A stretch of 64,000 bases of DNA, taken from positions 8,000,001 to 8,064,000 of the forward strand of contig CM060731.1 in the NCBI GenBank assembly GCA_030704615.1. The letters are read 5' to 3'. This DNA comes from Takakia lepidozioides (taxonomy: Eukaryota; Streptophyta; Takakiopsida; Takakiales; Takakiaceae). This document shows, piece after piece, positions 11,501 to 22,010 of this stretch (positions within the stretch are counted from its first letter, which is position 1; every line of letters starts with the position of its first letter). The position numbers and the translations under genes are program-made. Below the pieces are notes generated by a model. The model ran no database searches. It was given only the letters and a program-made list of their open reading frames with translations, and was not told the DNA's origin.

Positions 11501-13136
11501 CCTTTGCTGATAGAAGGTTTATTCGCCCTCCCACGGATTTGGGCGTTTCCGACACTCGTAAAACCTCGCCACCATTCCCACATGGCAGCGTGACTACTCT
11601 CTTGCGGCCATCTATGACCGCTCCGGATTTGCTCAAAAAGGTCATTCCCAAAATGAGATCCACTCCATCGATCTCGCAGATAGTGAAGTTCTCACGTCCC
11701 TCCCAACTCCCCAGTTGAAGAGGAACATCAAACGCCAACCTTGTCGCCAACTGAGGTTCTCCTTTGGCAGAGCGCACCTCAATAGAGGCCCCCACGTCAC
11801 TTGTCGGGAGTCCCAACTTTCGCGCCGCCGCCGGCGTCATGAAGGAGTGCGACGCTCCTGTGTCCACCAACAACGACACATTAGTTCCGGATATTATCCC
11901 ATCCACGAACAATAACTGACTCCCTTTTCGTAAGGCGCCAGTTTCCTGATACAACTCACAAGAAAATTTGCCTACCTTGCAAGTCCTGGCGACCACCGCT
12001 TCCACCAAGCGACTGATGGTATCTTCCGACAGCTCCGTGGTCGCCCGAGTCATGTTCAATTGTCGGGGCTTCGTGCACTTCTTGGCCATGTGTCCGGGCT
12101 CCCCGCAATTGAAACACACTCCATCAAAGGTCGCCTTCTGTCCGCCATAAGTCGCTCCACCCGCTTTTCCTTTCGAAGCACCGGGTGCCGCCTTGACGTG
12201 TGAAGGACCTCCCTTCGATTTCCACGTGCCATTTTCGCCGCGTGGCCTATCCCACTTCTTTTCCGGTCGGGAGGAGTCACCTTCCCGCCGGGTCTTCTTG
12301 TGGTTCAGCTCCGTACGGCCTTGTCTCTCACCCCTAGGGACATCCGAGAAACATTCAGCTCTCTCAATTGCCTCGTTCAAAGTCTTGGGTGGCTTCTCCT
12401 CCAACTTCCGCCTAGCCCATGGGGCCAGTCCCGCCACAAAGTTGAAGACCATTTCTGGTTCTGCCATGTCCGCGACTTCGAGCAACAGCACATTGAAAGC
12501 CTGGACATACCCCCGAATGTCATCTGTTTGCTTCAAATTCCTCATCTTGTCCCGGGCAAGCCAGGATGCGTTGAGGGGCACAAACTGTCTCTTCATCAAT
12601 TCCTTGAACTCACTCCAGTTCAAGGTTTCCGGGCTTGGGCCTCGGTCGTGAAGGCGTTTCTGCCACCATTGTTGAGCATAGCCCCTCAAATAGGTGGGAG
12701 CCACTTCCACCCGATCCTCGTCACTCAACTTGGCCGCCCGGAAGTACTGCTCTAGCTCCAGGAGCCAGGTGTTGAGTGCCTTCCGGTTTCGAACGCCCTC
12801 GAAGGTGCCGGGTTCCTTAGGCTTCACCTTAAACTTTGCCTTGGTGGAAGTGGCATTAGCCGCCTTCAACACGTCTTTCAACGTCCCGCCAAACTGCGCC
12901 AACAACCCTTCCCAAAAGGCTGCCGGCATGGGAGGCATCTCTTGGTTTGTCGGAGCTCTCAAAGATTCCTCGGGCTCCGACTCCTCGGATTCCTCCCGCT
13001 CCTGAGCGGCCTCGTTTTCGGAAACATTAATCGCTTCCTCAAACGGCCGCCTCGGTGACACGTCGCCCCCATCGGGCTCACCGGAATCATCATCTTTTGG
13101 GCCGTTCCGCTTTCGCTTCGGCTTGCCCGACCCCAT
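8575..13136 (-). pseudogene. RT1 gag-pol polyprotein with chromodomain, frameshifted in integrase
   Basis: I place the start at ATG 13136 ([12 protein letters not shown]), just after the primer site; the frame is open further upstream only because it runs into the LTR. In order: retrotransposon gag; CCHC knuckle [14 protein letters not shown] (about 12080-12120); aspartic protease [11 protein letters not shown] (about 11850); RT with YIDDILVYS (about 10820); RNase H; integrase HHCC finger and catalytic core with the first two Asp (DFMTAMP, SDRDPKF). The frame then shifts by one base near 9361-9370, just before GQTERVN, which carries the catalytic Glu region, and resumes to 8575. The C-terminus holds a chromodomain (YLVKWKGY, then SW). 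The frameshift splits the integrase active site. Otherwise the length and order are those of an intact chromovirus. Confidence 0.93.
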
Positions 13137-13177
13137 GATGAGGCCAATCCCAAGGACGATCGCGTACTGAACTCTAA

Positions 13178-13189
13178 GCTCTGATACCA
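13178..13189 (-). promoter_or_regulatory. RT1 primer-binding site (initiator tRNA-Met)
   Basis: The minus strand reads TGGTATCAGAGC two bases inside the 5' LTR. It is complementary to the 3' end of plant initiator tRNA-Met, the usual primer of plant gypsy elements. Confidence 0.93.
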
Positions 13190-13191
13190 AG

Positions 13192-13914
13192 TGTCGCACA
13201 CCTCAGTTCGGTAAACTCCCTTCAAGTCATAGTTACTCGCTTTGATGCGCGCGCCTGACTCCCAACCTGGCCCCCAGGCCAAGTTGGAGTTTCGGCTGCT
13301 CACCGGGACATAACGGTCCCCTTCCGCTTCCCTCTAAACCCTCCACCTATTTGGGACTAGGAGAATTCCCTTTGGTAGATGGCAGTCCGGAACAGCTCCC
13401 CACTCTTTGGTCGCTTTCCGGCTCGCTCGCTTACTCACTAGTTTTTGGTCACCAACGGGCTTGCACCGTTCTCGGGGTTACTACTCCCTATATATACTTC
13501 TGTAGCTGTCCGCGGGGGTTTCATAACCAGCCATGCCATTTTATGGCGAACCACCACGAAAACCCTCGACTCCCGGTGGTGAGTCGCGGTGAGTCTTGGC
13601 CCACTCACCGCGGCCCCAATGGACCGTGATGAGTCCCAAGACTCCCCACGACTCCCACCTCGAGGTCTCCTCCCCATGGTGAGTCCTATGCCACCCCCAC
13701 TAAGTCCCACTAAGCTACCACCACCCCTTGTGGAGCCACCTCCACCGCAACCCGGTGTGCGGGGCTCCACCTAGTGAGCGCCTCCGCCTCCTTGAGTGCC
13801 TTGGGCACTCAAGGGTGCTTCAGCCCCCCATACCTATCGCTGCCGCTGCCCCCACCACAGGGGCAGCCCCTCATGTGTCCCGACCCCCTGCCCTCAAGGC
13901 AAAGGGCCGCGACA
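13192..13914 (-). repeat. RT1 5' LTR
   Basis: 723 bp, flanked on the right by the target duplication AATAG (13915-13919). It differs from the 3' LTR only at 13240. It carries the presumed promoter. Confidence 0.97.
13488..13496 (-). promoter_or_regulatory. TATA box of the RT1 5' LTR
   Basis: TATATATAG on the minus strand about 420 bp into the LTR, the only good TATA match in it. The start site is inferred to lie about 30 bp further left. Confidence 0.5.
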
Positions 13915-16900
13915 AATAGCAGTTCTTTGTGCTGCTGTGCCCCTTCCTGCACAAAAACTTGGGAAACATTATCATGCGGATTCCGTGAAGCCAGTGGATC
14001 CGCCACTACAGTCTTTCCCCGCCTCTGTCTCTTATTCTCGTGTTGCCCTGCCATTCCACCCTCACTGTGTGAAGAGCCTTGCTCTTCCATTGCAGTGGTT
14101 TCTAGCTCAAACACTCCCATCTCCTTTTTTTCTCGAGCATCAAGGATGCCATAATCAAGAATTATTTGAGCAATGATTGGGCCAGACACTATGATAGGAG
14201 ACTTTGCGGCAGTACCCTGTAATCTTTTCATCTCCTCTACCAGTGCATTGTACATTATGTCCGCCCATTCTACCTCTTCTCCTCTCAGGGCTTTGAGTAT
14301 TTCCTCTATGAAGGATCTGCTCAAATACTGTTGGTTTTGTTTCATGGCAAACAGAACGTTCAATACCTGGCCTACCTCCTTAAGCCCTGGGTACACGGCC
14401 TTGGTATAAGCATAACCCTGAGTTTTAAAGAAACTCCCTTCTTGGAATAAGTCCCCTATTTGCAGTCTTGCCCTGTGCTCCTCCACATGCACCTGGCCTG
14501 CTGGCAATCGAAACAATTGCTGTAGGTATAGGGGAGTAATTACTAATTCAACTCCCTTCACCGTTGTTGCTCCTGTCCTTGGCTCAAAGTTCTGTAAGAA
14601 TTGTAACATGTACTGTCTATGGTGCAATGCCTGTCCATTACCCTGTGGGTAATATGTTGTACTCTTCCTATGCACAATCATGAATTCTTTAGTCAATAAT
14701 TCAATGGTCTCATTAATGAAGTGACTTCCCTGATCACTGATAAATTCTAAGGGACAGCCAAATCGTGTAAGTATGTTCTTATACAGGAACCTTGCTGTGG
14801 ACTTGGTTGTGTTGTCCCTCAAAGCTTTAGCTTCCACCCACTTTGTAGTATAATCAGTTGCTGTAATTATGTACCTGTTCCGTGTATTATTGGCTGGTGG
14901 GTTAATTGGTCCAACAAAGTCTAGTCCCCATTTCTGAAATGGTTCTGTAGGCATTGTAGGATGCAAGGCCATCCTTCCAGATCTCTGCAAAGGTCCTAGC
15001 CTCTGACATTCATCACAACTTTGACAATACTTGTGTACATCTTTGAATAAAGTAGGCCACCAGTAACCTGCGAGTAGTATTTTTCTACTGGTAGTCTCTT
15101 CTCCAAAATGACCTCCAGCCACTCCTTTATGAACTTCCTCCAAAACTTTATTTACTTCATGGTGGTACAAGCATCGTTTTAGTACTCCATCAGGTCCTAG
15201 CTTATACATTCTGCTTCCTACCATAGTATAAGGTAAAGCTTTGATAGCGATTCTCTTCCTCTGCTCCTTACCATAACTAGGTGGGCATTGACCATGAGTA
15301 AGGTAGTATCTGATTGGCCACTGCCAATCTAACCATTCTTCTGTACTTCCTTGCACCTCCATTACAAATAAACTCGCATCAGGTAACTGATCGTCCACTC
15401 CTGTGGCGGCCTCTCCTGTTGTTAGTCGTGACAAATGATCTGCCACAAGATGCAAACGGCCAGGCTTGTAAATAACCTCGAACTCAAACTCATGCAAGAT
15501 TATTAACCACCTCGCTATCCTTCCACTTATCAAAGGTTTGTTCACCAGATATATCAGAGCCTGGTGATCCACATAAAACATAAACTTTCTTCCCAATAGG
15601 TAATGCCTGAATTTCTTGACTGCATAAATCATTGCCAATGCTTCTCTTTCAGTTGTGCTATAGTTCCTTTCAGCACTGTTCATCAACCTGCTAGCATAGT
15701 ACACAGGTGAATCTATATTTCCTGTAACATTCTGGGCTAACACCGCTCCCAACGCTTCTCCTGATGCATCGCAGTGAACATGAAATACTACATGCCAGTG
15801 AGGGTTAATCAGCACAGGTGTAGTTGTTACTGACAGTGTAAGTTCCTCAAACGCCTGTTGACATTCAGCTATCCAGGCAAACACTGCATCTTTCTTCAGA
15901 AGCTTGCTCAATGGTGCTGCTATTTGTGCATACCTTTTGACAAATCTTCTGTAATAACTGGTTTGCCCAAGGAATCTCCTTAAACTCTTAACATTCACTG
16001 GTCGTGGGGAGGCTTTAATGGACTCTGTCTTCCTGGGATCCACAAGAAGTCCCTTCTTACACACAATGTGTCCCAGATTCACCCCTGAGTTCACACAGAA
16101 AGTACACTTCTCTGGATTCAAGCCCAGACCTCTCATCCTGCATCTGGCCAGACATAACTCCAATTTATGCAAGTGCTCATTCTTAGAGCTGTACACACTG
16201 AAATCATCCAAGAACACCTGTATGAAATCATCTAGATACTCATGAAAAGATTCACTTATTACTCTCTGAAAGGTTGCTGGTGCATTACAAAGTCCAAAGG
16301 GCATGACTTTGTATGCATAAGCACCCCAGTCTGTGATGAAAGCTGTCTTTCCTTGATCTTCTTCTGCCATTTGCACTTGATTATAACCACTGAAACCATC
16401 CATGAATGAGTACATCTCATGGCCTGCCACAGTGTCCAATACTGCTTCTGTGAATGGCAAAGGGAAAGGATCTTTCTTCGTACAAGCATTCAGCTTCTTG
16501 TAGTTCACACATACTCTTAGTTTACCATTCTTCTTGGGAACTATAACAATGGGTGACAACCAAGTTGTATACTCTATTGGGTATATAAACTTAGCCTCAG
16601 CTAACTTCTTGATCTCTTCTCCAACCTTCTGTGCGTAGTTGGGATTCATTCTGTACCTCGCCTGCTTGATTGGTACTGACCCTGGTTCCAGTTCAATCTT
16701 ATGCTGACAGACTTCAGGTGGTATCCCTTTTAGATCTCTTGCAGCTGTCCTTCTGTTGTAGTAACAATTCTCAGTAGAATGGTTATCCATTTTACAGATA
16801 GTACAGTGTTTCTCCTTCATGTGGCATTCTGTGGTGGTATGGCCTTCATTCTGGCACTTTGCACACCATACACCCTTCCTCCAATGTGTTGCAGCCTCTG

Positions 16901-17726
16901 TGGCATACTTCTTCAAGATTTCTTCCAATCTTTTTTCATAGTTATCCCTCTTCAACTTCTCCTTTCTCTTACTCTTCCTTTTTAGTTCTTGCTCTTCTTC
17001 TTCATCTGACTCATCCTCAGAGTCCTCATCATCCCTTTTCTCTCTCCTGAGCATTCCCAATTGCTCAATTCTGTTTGTAGTTTCAAATGCCTCCTCCACT
17101 GTATTATGGGGTAACATATCCACTTTCTTTTGCAACTCTGGTCTTAGTCCACTCACAAACCAAGTCTTCTGTAAACCGGGTGCTGGTACTGCAGCCAGCT
17201 TTTTCATCATCAATTCCATCTTTTCCATATACTCCTCAACAGTTTCATGCTTCTTTTGCTTTAACTGTTGTAAACTTCCATACACTTCATCCTCAGTTTT
17301 ACTTGTCCTGAACCTATTTCGAAATGCTGTATTCAAGCCATTCCAAGTTAGGAAATGATTATCAGGGAATCTTGCATACCATTCACTTGCTTTCTTGATA
17401 AGTGAACAAGGAAACAATCTCATCTTGGCATCATCGCCATTCTCATTATTCACTATACACATGTGCTCAAATTGGCTAATGTGTACATCGGGATCCCCTT
17501 TTCCTGAATATATTGGAAAGGGTGGTTTTGCCCGTGTTGGTTGTAACGCCATCTGTGGCCCTACCTTCTGCCCACTGACAGGTGCTGGCACCCTTGCTGG
17601 TGCTGGTCCTTCTGGACCTGTTGTTTTTGTGGTGGATCTTTCACCAAGTGGTAGCCCTTGAGCACTCCCTGCTACTGGCCCCACGATATTCACAGTATTC
17701 CCAGCTTCAGTTGCACTACTTCCCAC
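13915..17726 (-). pseudogene. RT2 gag-pol polyprotein lacking protease and with broken integrase
   Basis: Open minus-strand frame of about 1270 residues up to the RT1 insertion. It has a Pro/Gly-rich N-terminus and a retrotransposon gag domain, then two CCHC knuckles (CAKCQNEGHTTTEC and CTICKMDNHSTENC, about 16790-16870). RT begins only about 20 residues later, so there is no room for the aspartic protease. RT has FLDDFSVYS (about 16200), and RNase H follows (HCDASGEALGAVL). Integrase has its zinc finger and two Asp (GLDFVGP, SDQGSHF), but after YYPQGNGQ the sequence changes to an unrelated, Leu-rich segment, so the catalytic Glu is missing. The tail is continuous in frame with 6944-6522. The deletions left the frame open. 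The function of the fused tail is unknown. Confidence 0.85.
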
Positions 17727-18382
17727 ACTCCCTGTCCCCCCAGAGCCAGATCCAGGCCGCCCGCTTGATCCCCCTGAGCCGACACCTTCGTTGGCCTGTG
17801 ATCCAAGTGCTCACTTGATCCAGGTCCAACGGGTTGGGATGTCCTGGTTGTAGTCTCAACCTCAGCTGTTGGGTCTACTTCTTCATACTCTTCCTCTTCC
17901 AATTTCTTCTCCCTGTTTTCATCCTCCAAGTTCTGTCCTTGGGTTTCTTCTTCACTCATGTAACTCAACTGCAATGGTGTTGGAGAGTCTGAACTCTCCG
18001 TTGGCTCTGCCACATCCTCTCCTCCTTCTTCACCTTCCGCTTCAGAAACTGGAGTTCCTGCTTTTGGTGTTCCATGCCAACTCTTATCAAAGATTTCTGT
18101 CAAATCTTTTATCCAGGGATGTACCTCAGATCTTTCACCTCGTGATTGATCTTCTTCTCGTAGCAATTCCCTTAATCTTTCTTGCAAAGAAACAGAAGGA
18201 GTGGCATCCAACTCTAGTTCTTCCGGTATGGGTGATGTACTCTTTGATCTTAATGGTGTGAGAGGTCCAGATGATTCCCCTATGTCTATTCCTCTCTCCC
18301 AAAGATATGGATAATTAGCTTTCAGATAGCTTTCTCTTTTTGCTGAATATCTCTGGCGTCTAGCTTCTCTTTCATCACTCAT
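17690..18382 (-). CDS. RT2 accessory frame, acidic low-complexity protein
   Basis: 230 residues beginning MSDEREARRQRYSAKRE, then Ser/Glu/Pro-rich and strongly acidic. It overlaps the start of the RT2 gag-pol frame by 37 bases in another frame, compatible either with programmed frameshifting or with a decayed fusion. No recognised domain. Its position directly before gag suggests an N-terminal part of the structural protein. Confidence 0.45.
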   Translation of the reverse strand: MSDEREARRQRYSAKRESYLKANYPYLWERGIDIGESSGPLTPLRSKSTSPIPEELELDATPSVSLQERLRELLREEDQSRGERSEVHPWIKDLTEIFDKSWHGTPKAGTPVSEAEGEEGGEDVAEPTESSDSPTPLQLSYMSEEETQGQNLEDENREKKLEEEEYEEVDPTAEVETTTRTSQPVGPGSSEHLDHRPTKVSAQGDQAGGLDLALGGQGVWEVVQLKLGIL

Positions 18383-18404
18383 GTCCCATGTCTTTCATTT
18401 CTTT

Positions 18405-19100
18405 TTAATGTGGCAATAACCAAAACTCTCTTCTGTAATATCTCTCGTATATGCCTGGGTTTCTTTCAAGCTTCAATGCACCCTTGGCTATACTTGAAGT
18501 CTCCGTTACCATATAACCATATGGCAAACAAGTCTGGAAAGCTGTTCTTGGTGTGAGTTTGATCCACAAAATATCCTTTGGAATCCAATTCTTTACCAGT
18601 ACAAGCTCTTCATGCATATGAGTATAAACATTCACTTTTCTTTCTTCCCAGCCTTCAAACTCTACTCGCTTAATGGATAGTAAGGCTATCACATAAACCA
18701 ATGTTGGTAACCACCGTGCTCTTCCTCTACAGGCTACCTGATAAATCTTTATCACTCCTTTCTCCAGACCCCATTCCGGATCAGCATCATGCACTCGCTT
18801 AAGAATATTTTCTTTACAACCGTCTGGCAATTCCAAGAACCTTTGAAAGAATTGTTTGGACAATCTTTCTTCCTTCGTTCCACTGGGAATTTGATTCACT
18901 TCAAATTCTTTAATGGTCCAACCACCATGATCCCACCAGATGCCTGTCACATCTGGTTGTTCATGACTCAGTTCCCCAGTATGGTCGCCAAATGTCGCGC
19001 GGCTTATACTCACCCATCCCTTCGCTATCCGAGGCAGAAACTCCAAGATAGAAGAGTTGGAAATCTCTAAGTACTCAGCCCGCTCAGAACAATCAGTCAT
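18405..19100 (-). CDS. RT2-associated frame, unknown function
   Basis: 231 residues starting MTDCSERAEYLEISNSS, Trp- and Arg-rich, with a hydrophobic stretch (LPTLVYVIALLSI). It ends 22 bp before the next RT2 frame in the same direction, which suggests a common transcript. I do not recognise the family. Extra frames before gag or after pol occur in large plant gypsy elements. Confidence 0.45.
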   Translation of the reverse strand: MTDCSERAEYLEISNSSILEFLPRIAKGWVSISRATFGDHTGELSHEQPDVTGIWWDHGGWTIKEFEVNQIPSGTKEERLSKQFFQRFLELPDGCKENILKRVHDADPEWGLEKGVIKIYQVACRGRARWLPTLVYVIALLSIKRVEFEGWEERKVNVYTHMHEELVLVKNWIPKDILWIKLTPRTAFQTCLPYGYMVTETSSIAKGALKLERNPGIYERYYRREFWLLPH

Positions 19101-20750
19101 GACCTACAGCTAGTGTATCATGGGGGTGTTTCCTATTTGTTTTTCTTCTTGTCTTCATGTTAGCATATTACCTTACTGTGTATACTGAAGCATCAGATTG
19201 CTTCAGTATCTACCAGGTTCCATTCACTCATCCATTCATTCCACAGCTTCACTCATGTCTCTCTACACAGTGTGATTGTATCGTATAAATATCAGATTAT
19301 GATTTATCAGGTATCAGGCCGAAGCCATTGTGTCTCTAATCTGCTCTACAATATCACTACAACTTTGCATATAACAAGCATCTACTAATCATCTCTCCTC
19401 CTTCACCATGCTCTCCATCTTTGCTCCCGTTCTTGCTCTCCGCCCGATCCCCTCTCATGCATGACCAAGAAGTGCTCCCCGTGAAGTGATCCCCCTTCAG
19501 TCCTTGTTCCTAGTTTTATCTTCCTACCCGTTGTTCTAACCGCTTCCCTCACTAACCGTCGTCCGTGAACTAACATGTTCCCTTCGTAGGTGTTGTTCCC
19601 CACAGTCATTCCCTGTCCTGCTATCCGTTTCCTATGGTCGTGACAGCTGTGTCAAGCTGTGACTGGCTGTGTGAAACTGTGACGGGTTGTGACCGGCTGT
19701 GTCGGTTGTGACTGGCTGTGTGGCTGTGTTGGCTGTGACGGGCTGTGTAACCCCCTTCTAAAGTGCGCTGCTGTCACCCCTAAGGCTCATGTTGGTCTCA
19801 ATCTGTGCAAAAATTAACGGTACCCTACAGATCCCGTATAAGTGTCTAAGTCCCAGACAGTCCTCTAACAACCTCCATTGCCGGATCTGCTGTCCACATG
19901 TCCTCACGCCCTTCACCTGCCATGCCGCCTGCACTAACCTCCCCAATGCCTATTCTGTCGTACTCTCGTTGCAAGTCCTCCCGTCCACCAACAAAAGGTT
20001 GAAGTTTGCCCTCTCGCCCCAAGTTGGGCGATTCAAACATGCGATGAGTTGGAGCTGTCGATGATACCACCAGCGTGCCGGGCTCGTCGTCACTCTGTCA
20101 TTCCCAAAAACCGTGAAAACCAACATCGGTGCAAAAACCAACATCGCAATGAGCAGCGCAACCACCATAGCAACAATCGTGTAACAAAAATGAAAACATA
20201 ACAAGTTTAGGAAGTATGGAGAGCCATGCAACAACAATGAAAACAAATGCAACCATTGCCTGAGAATAACATGCACAAGCAGCCTTCTCCACAGCTGCCG
20301 GATTTGCACACGCATTGCAAACAATGTAAGGTTCACTCAACTATCTAAAGTTCACTCATCCAGCGAAGCCAGGATGAAGATGCAAAAACAAAGCGAGGCA
20401 ACAAAGCGAAAGCAAAAAAGAAATCGAACAAACCGAAAGCAAAAGTGGCTTGCCTGAGAGTACTCGGCTTCAGTTGGCGCGGGTTGTGAGCAAGACACTG
20501 GAATCTCCTGCTGGAGCTTCAGTTTGGCCATGCGAGAGATTGGCCGTCGTCCGTAGTACAGAGCTTTCAACTTCCGCCGCGGTCTGGATGTGAGGTCTCT
20601 CTCAGGAGAGCCACGCCCTTCAGGCGGCATAAGTCCCAGCCAAAATGGAAAAAGATCTCCGTTTTTGGGGTACATGCCTCGAATAGCATGTTAAGCCAAG
20701 ATTAGCATGAGATTTAGGGTACATATCCAGGAAGCCATGTGTCGCCAGCC
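19101..20750. other. No confident gene; junction between RT2 and element B
   Basis: This stretch should contain the missing 5' LTR of RT2 and the left end of element B, but I could not identify either. It holds a GT-rich minisatellite (19640-19755). A minus-strand frame at 20675-20440 begins with a basic stretch and ends at a possible splice site, too weak to call. Confidence 0.4.
19640..19755. repeat. GGCTGTGTGACTG-type minisatellite
   Basis: About nine imperfect units built from CTGTGAC(T/G)GG and CTGTGTGG words, 10-16 bp each. Purely a tandem repeat; no coding signal. Confidence 0.75.
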
Positions 20751-20848
20751 CGAATGAAAACTGACGGTGGTGGACATTTATTGCCCAACTGCGCAATTAA
20801 ATGTCGGATGAAGCCCTCCATGTCGGATGAAAATCGACAGAACTCGGC

Positions 20849-21775
20849 CCGGAATTTCCAACGTAGAGGTAATTCGGAGCGCTGCAGGAATTTCCGTTCG
20901 GGGGTTGAAATATGACGGCCAGGTGCTGGCCTCTCCCCCCTCCCCGACTGCATTGGAACGGCCCCGGATGGAAATTCGGCGCCGTTTTTCCATTTGGGGA
21001 GGTTTTTACGACTTCCTTTGAGGGGGCCCCGATGGAAATTCGGCGCCGAATTTCCATCCGGGGGATGGTCTCTGTCGGAGAGGTGTCGGCCTCTCCGCCG
21101 CTCTGTTGGATATTCGGTGCCAAATTTCCGTCGGGGGGTCGAAATGTGACGGCCACGTGCCGGCCTCTCCCCCCTCCCCGACTGCATCCGAACCGCCCCG
21201 GATGGAAATTCGGCGCCGTTTTTCCATCTGGGGATGTTTTTATGCCGGCCAGTTTTCGGCCTAACCCCCCGACACGACTTTCTTTGGGGGGGCCCGGATG
21301 GAAATTCGGCGCCGAATCTCCATCCAGGGGATGTTCTCTGTCGCACGCGCACCGGCCTCTGCGCCCGAGGTGACTTCATCCGGGCTTCCCCTGTTGTATA
21401 TTTAGTGCCGAATTTCCGTCCGGGGGTTGTAATGTGAGGGCCAAATGACGGCCTTTCCCCCGAGCCGACTGCATCCGAAAGGCCTCGGATGGAAATTCGG
21501 CGCCGTTTTTCCATCCGCGTAGGTTTTTATGTCGGCCAGTTTTCGGCCTGACCCCCCGACAGGACTTCCTTTGGGGGGATCCGAATGGAAATTCGGCGCT
21601 GAATTTCCGTCCGGGGGATGTTCTCTGTCGGACAGGTGCCGGCATCTCTGCCCCAGACGACTTCATCCGTGCGGCCCCTGTTGGATATTGGGTGCCGAAT
21701 TTCCATTCGGGGGTAGTAATGTGACGGCACGGTGCCGGCTTCTCCCCTTCAGCCGTCATCATCCGGACGGCCCCC
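20849..21775. repeat. Higher-order array of near-perfect palindromes, left side of element B
   Basis: GC-rich array of three and a half large units (starts at 20967, 21201 and 21488, so 234-287 bp long). Each unit holds three inverted repeats built on GGAAATTCGGC and its reverse complement; at 21035-21056 the palindrome is perfect over 22 bp. Between them are GC-rich stems such as GGCCAGTTTTCGGCC. Long open frames on both strands across this region are by-products of the repeat and not genes. Confidence 0.9.
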
Positions 21776-22010
21776 CACTTTTTGACTGCATACCGTTGGC
21801 AGTTATTGCGCAAAGACCAGGGGCCGCATTCCGGAGACAAGGTTCATTAACACTCTGACTGTGGATTTTTGAGATAGTTGGCTCCCTGGATTTGGATCAG
21901 GCTTCGTCGCTCGGACAAATCGGCACCGCATTCCTTCCCATCGCTGCATCCCCCTTCTACCAGGGAGCTTCCCCGCACGCCATCCTGGCAGTCTTGTGTG
22001 CACATCTCCC

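Larger units (their letters stand above)
6945..13914 (-). mobile_element. RT1, young Ty3/gypsy chromovirus with both LTRs
   Basis: A complete 6970-bp element: LTRs 6945-7667 and 13192-13914 (723 bp each, TG...CA ends), target duplication AATAG at 6940-6944 and 13915-13919, and an initiator tRNA-Met primer-binding site next to the 5' LTR. The gag-pol frame has gag, zinc knuckle, protease, RT, RNase H, integrase and chromodomain in chromovirus order. I found a single LTR mismatch (T at 6993 versus C at 13240), so insertion is recent. One frameshift in integrase suggests this copy is not autonomous. Confidence 0.95.
5824..19100 (-). mobile_element. RT2, degenerate Ty3/gypsy-type element (interrupted by RT1)
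   Basis: The minus-strand reading frames 19100-18405, 18382-17690, 17726-13915 plus 6944-6522, and 6479-5824 form one element. RT1 (6945-13914) sits inside it with a 5-bp duplication. Element A cuts its far end at 5824. The FLDDFSVYS polymerase motif and ADHLSRL RNase H end are reminiscent of the plant Athila/Tat branch. I could not find its LTRs or primer-binding site. Loss of the protease and a broken integrase make it non-autonomous. Confidence 0.7.

Noticed and set aside
20440-20675. Possible minus-strand exon rich in basic residues
   Set aside because: One plausible splice site but no partner exon, family or start; left uncalled.
20714-21514. 266-residue minus-strand open frame with repeated motifs
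   Set aside because: It follows the palindromic array exactly; both strands are open because the repeat lacks stops. Not a gene.
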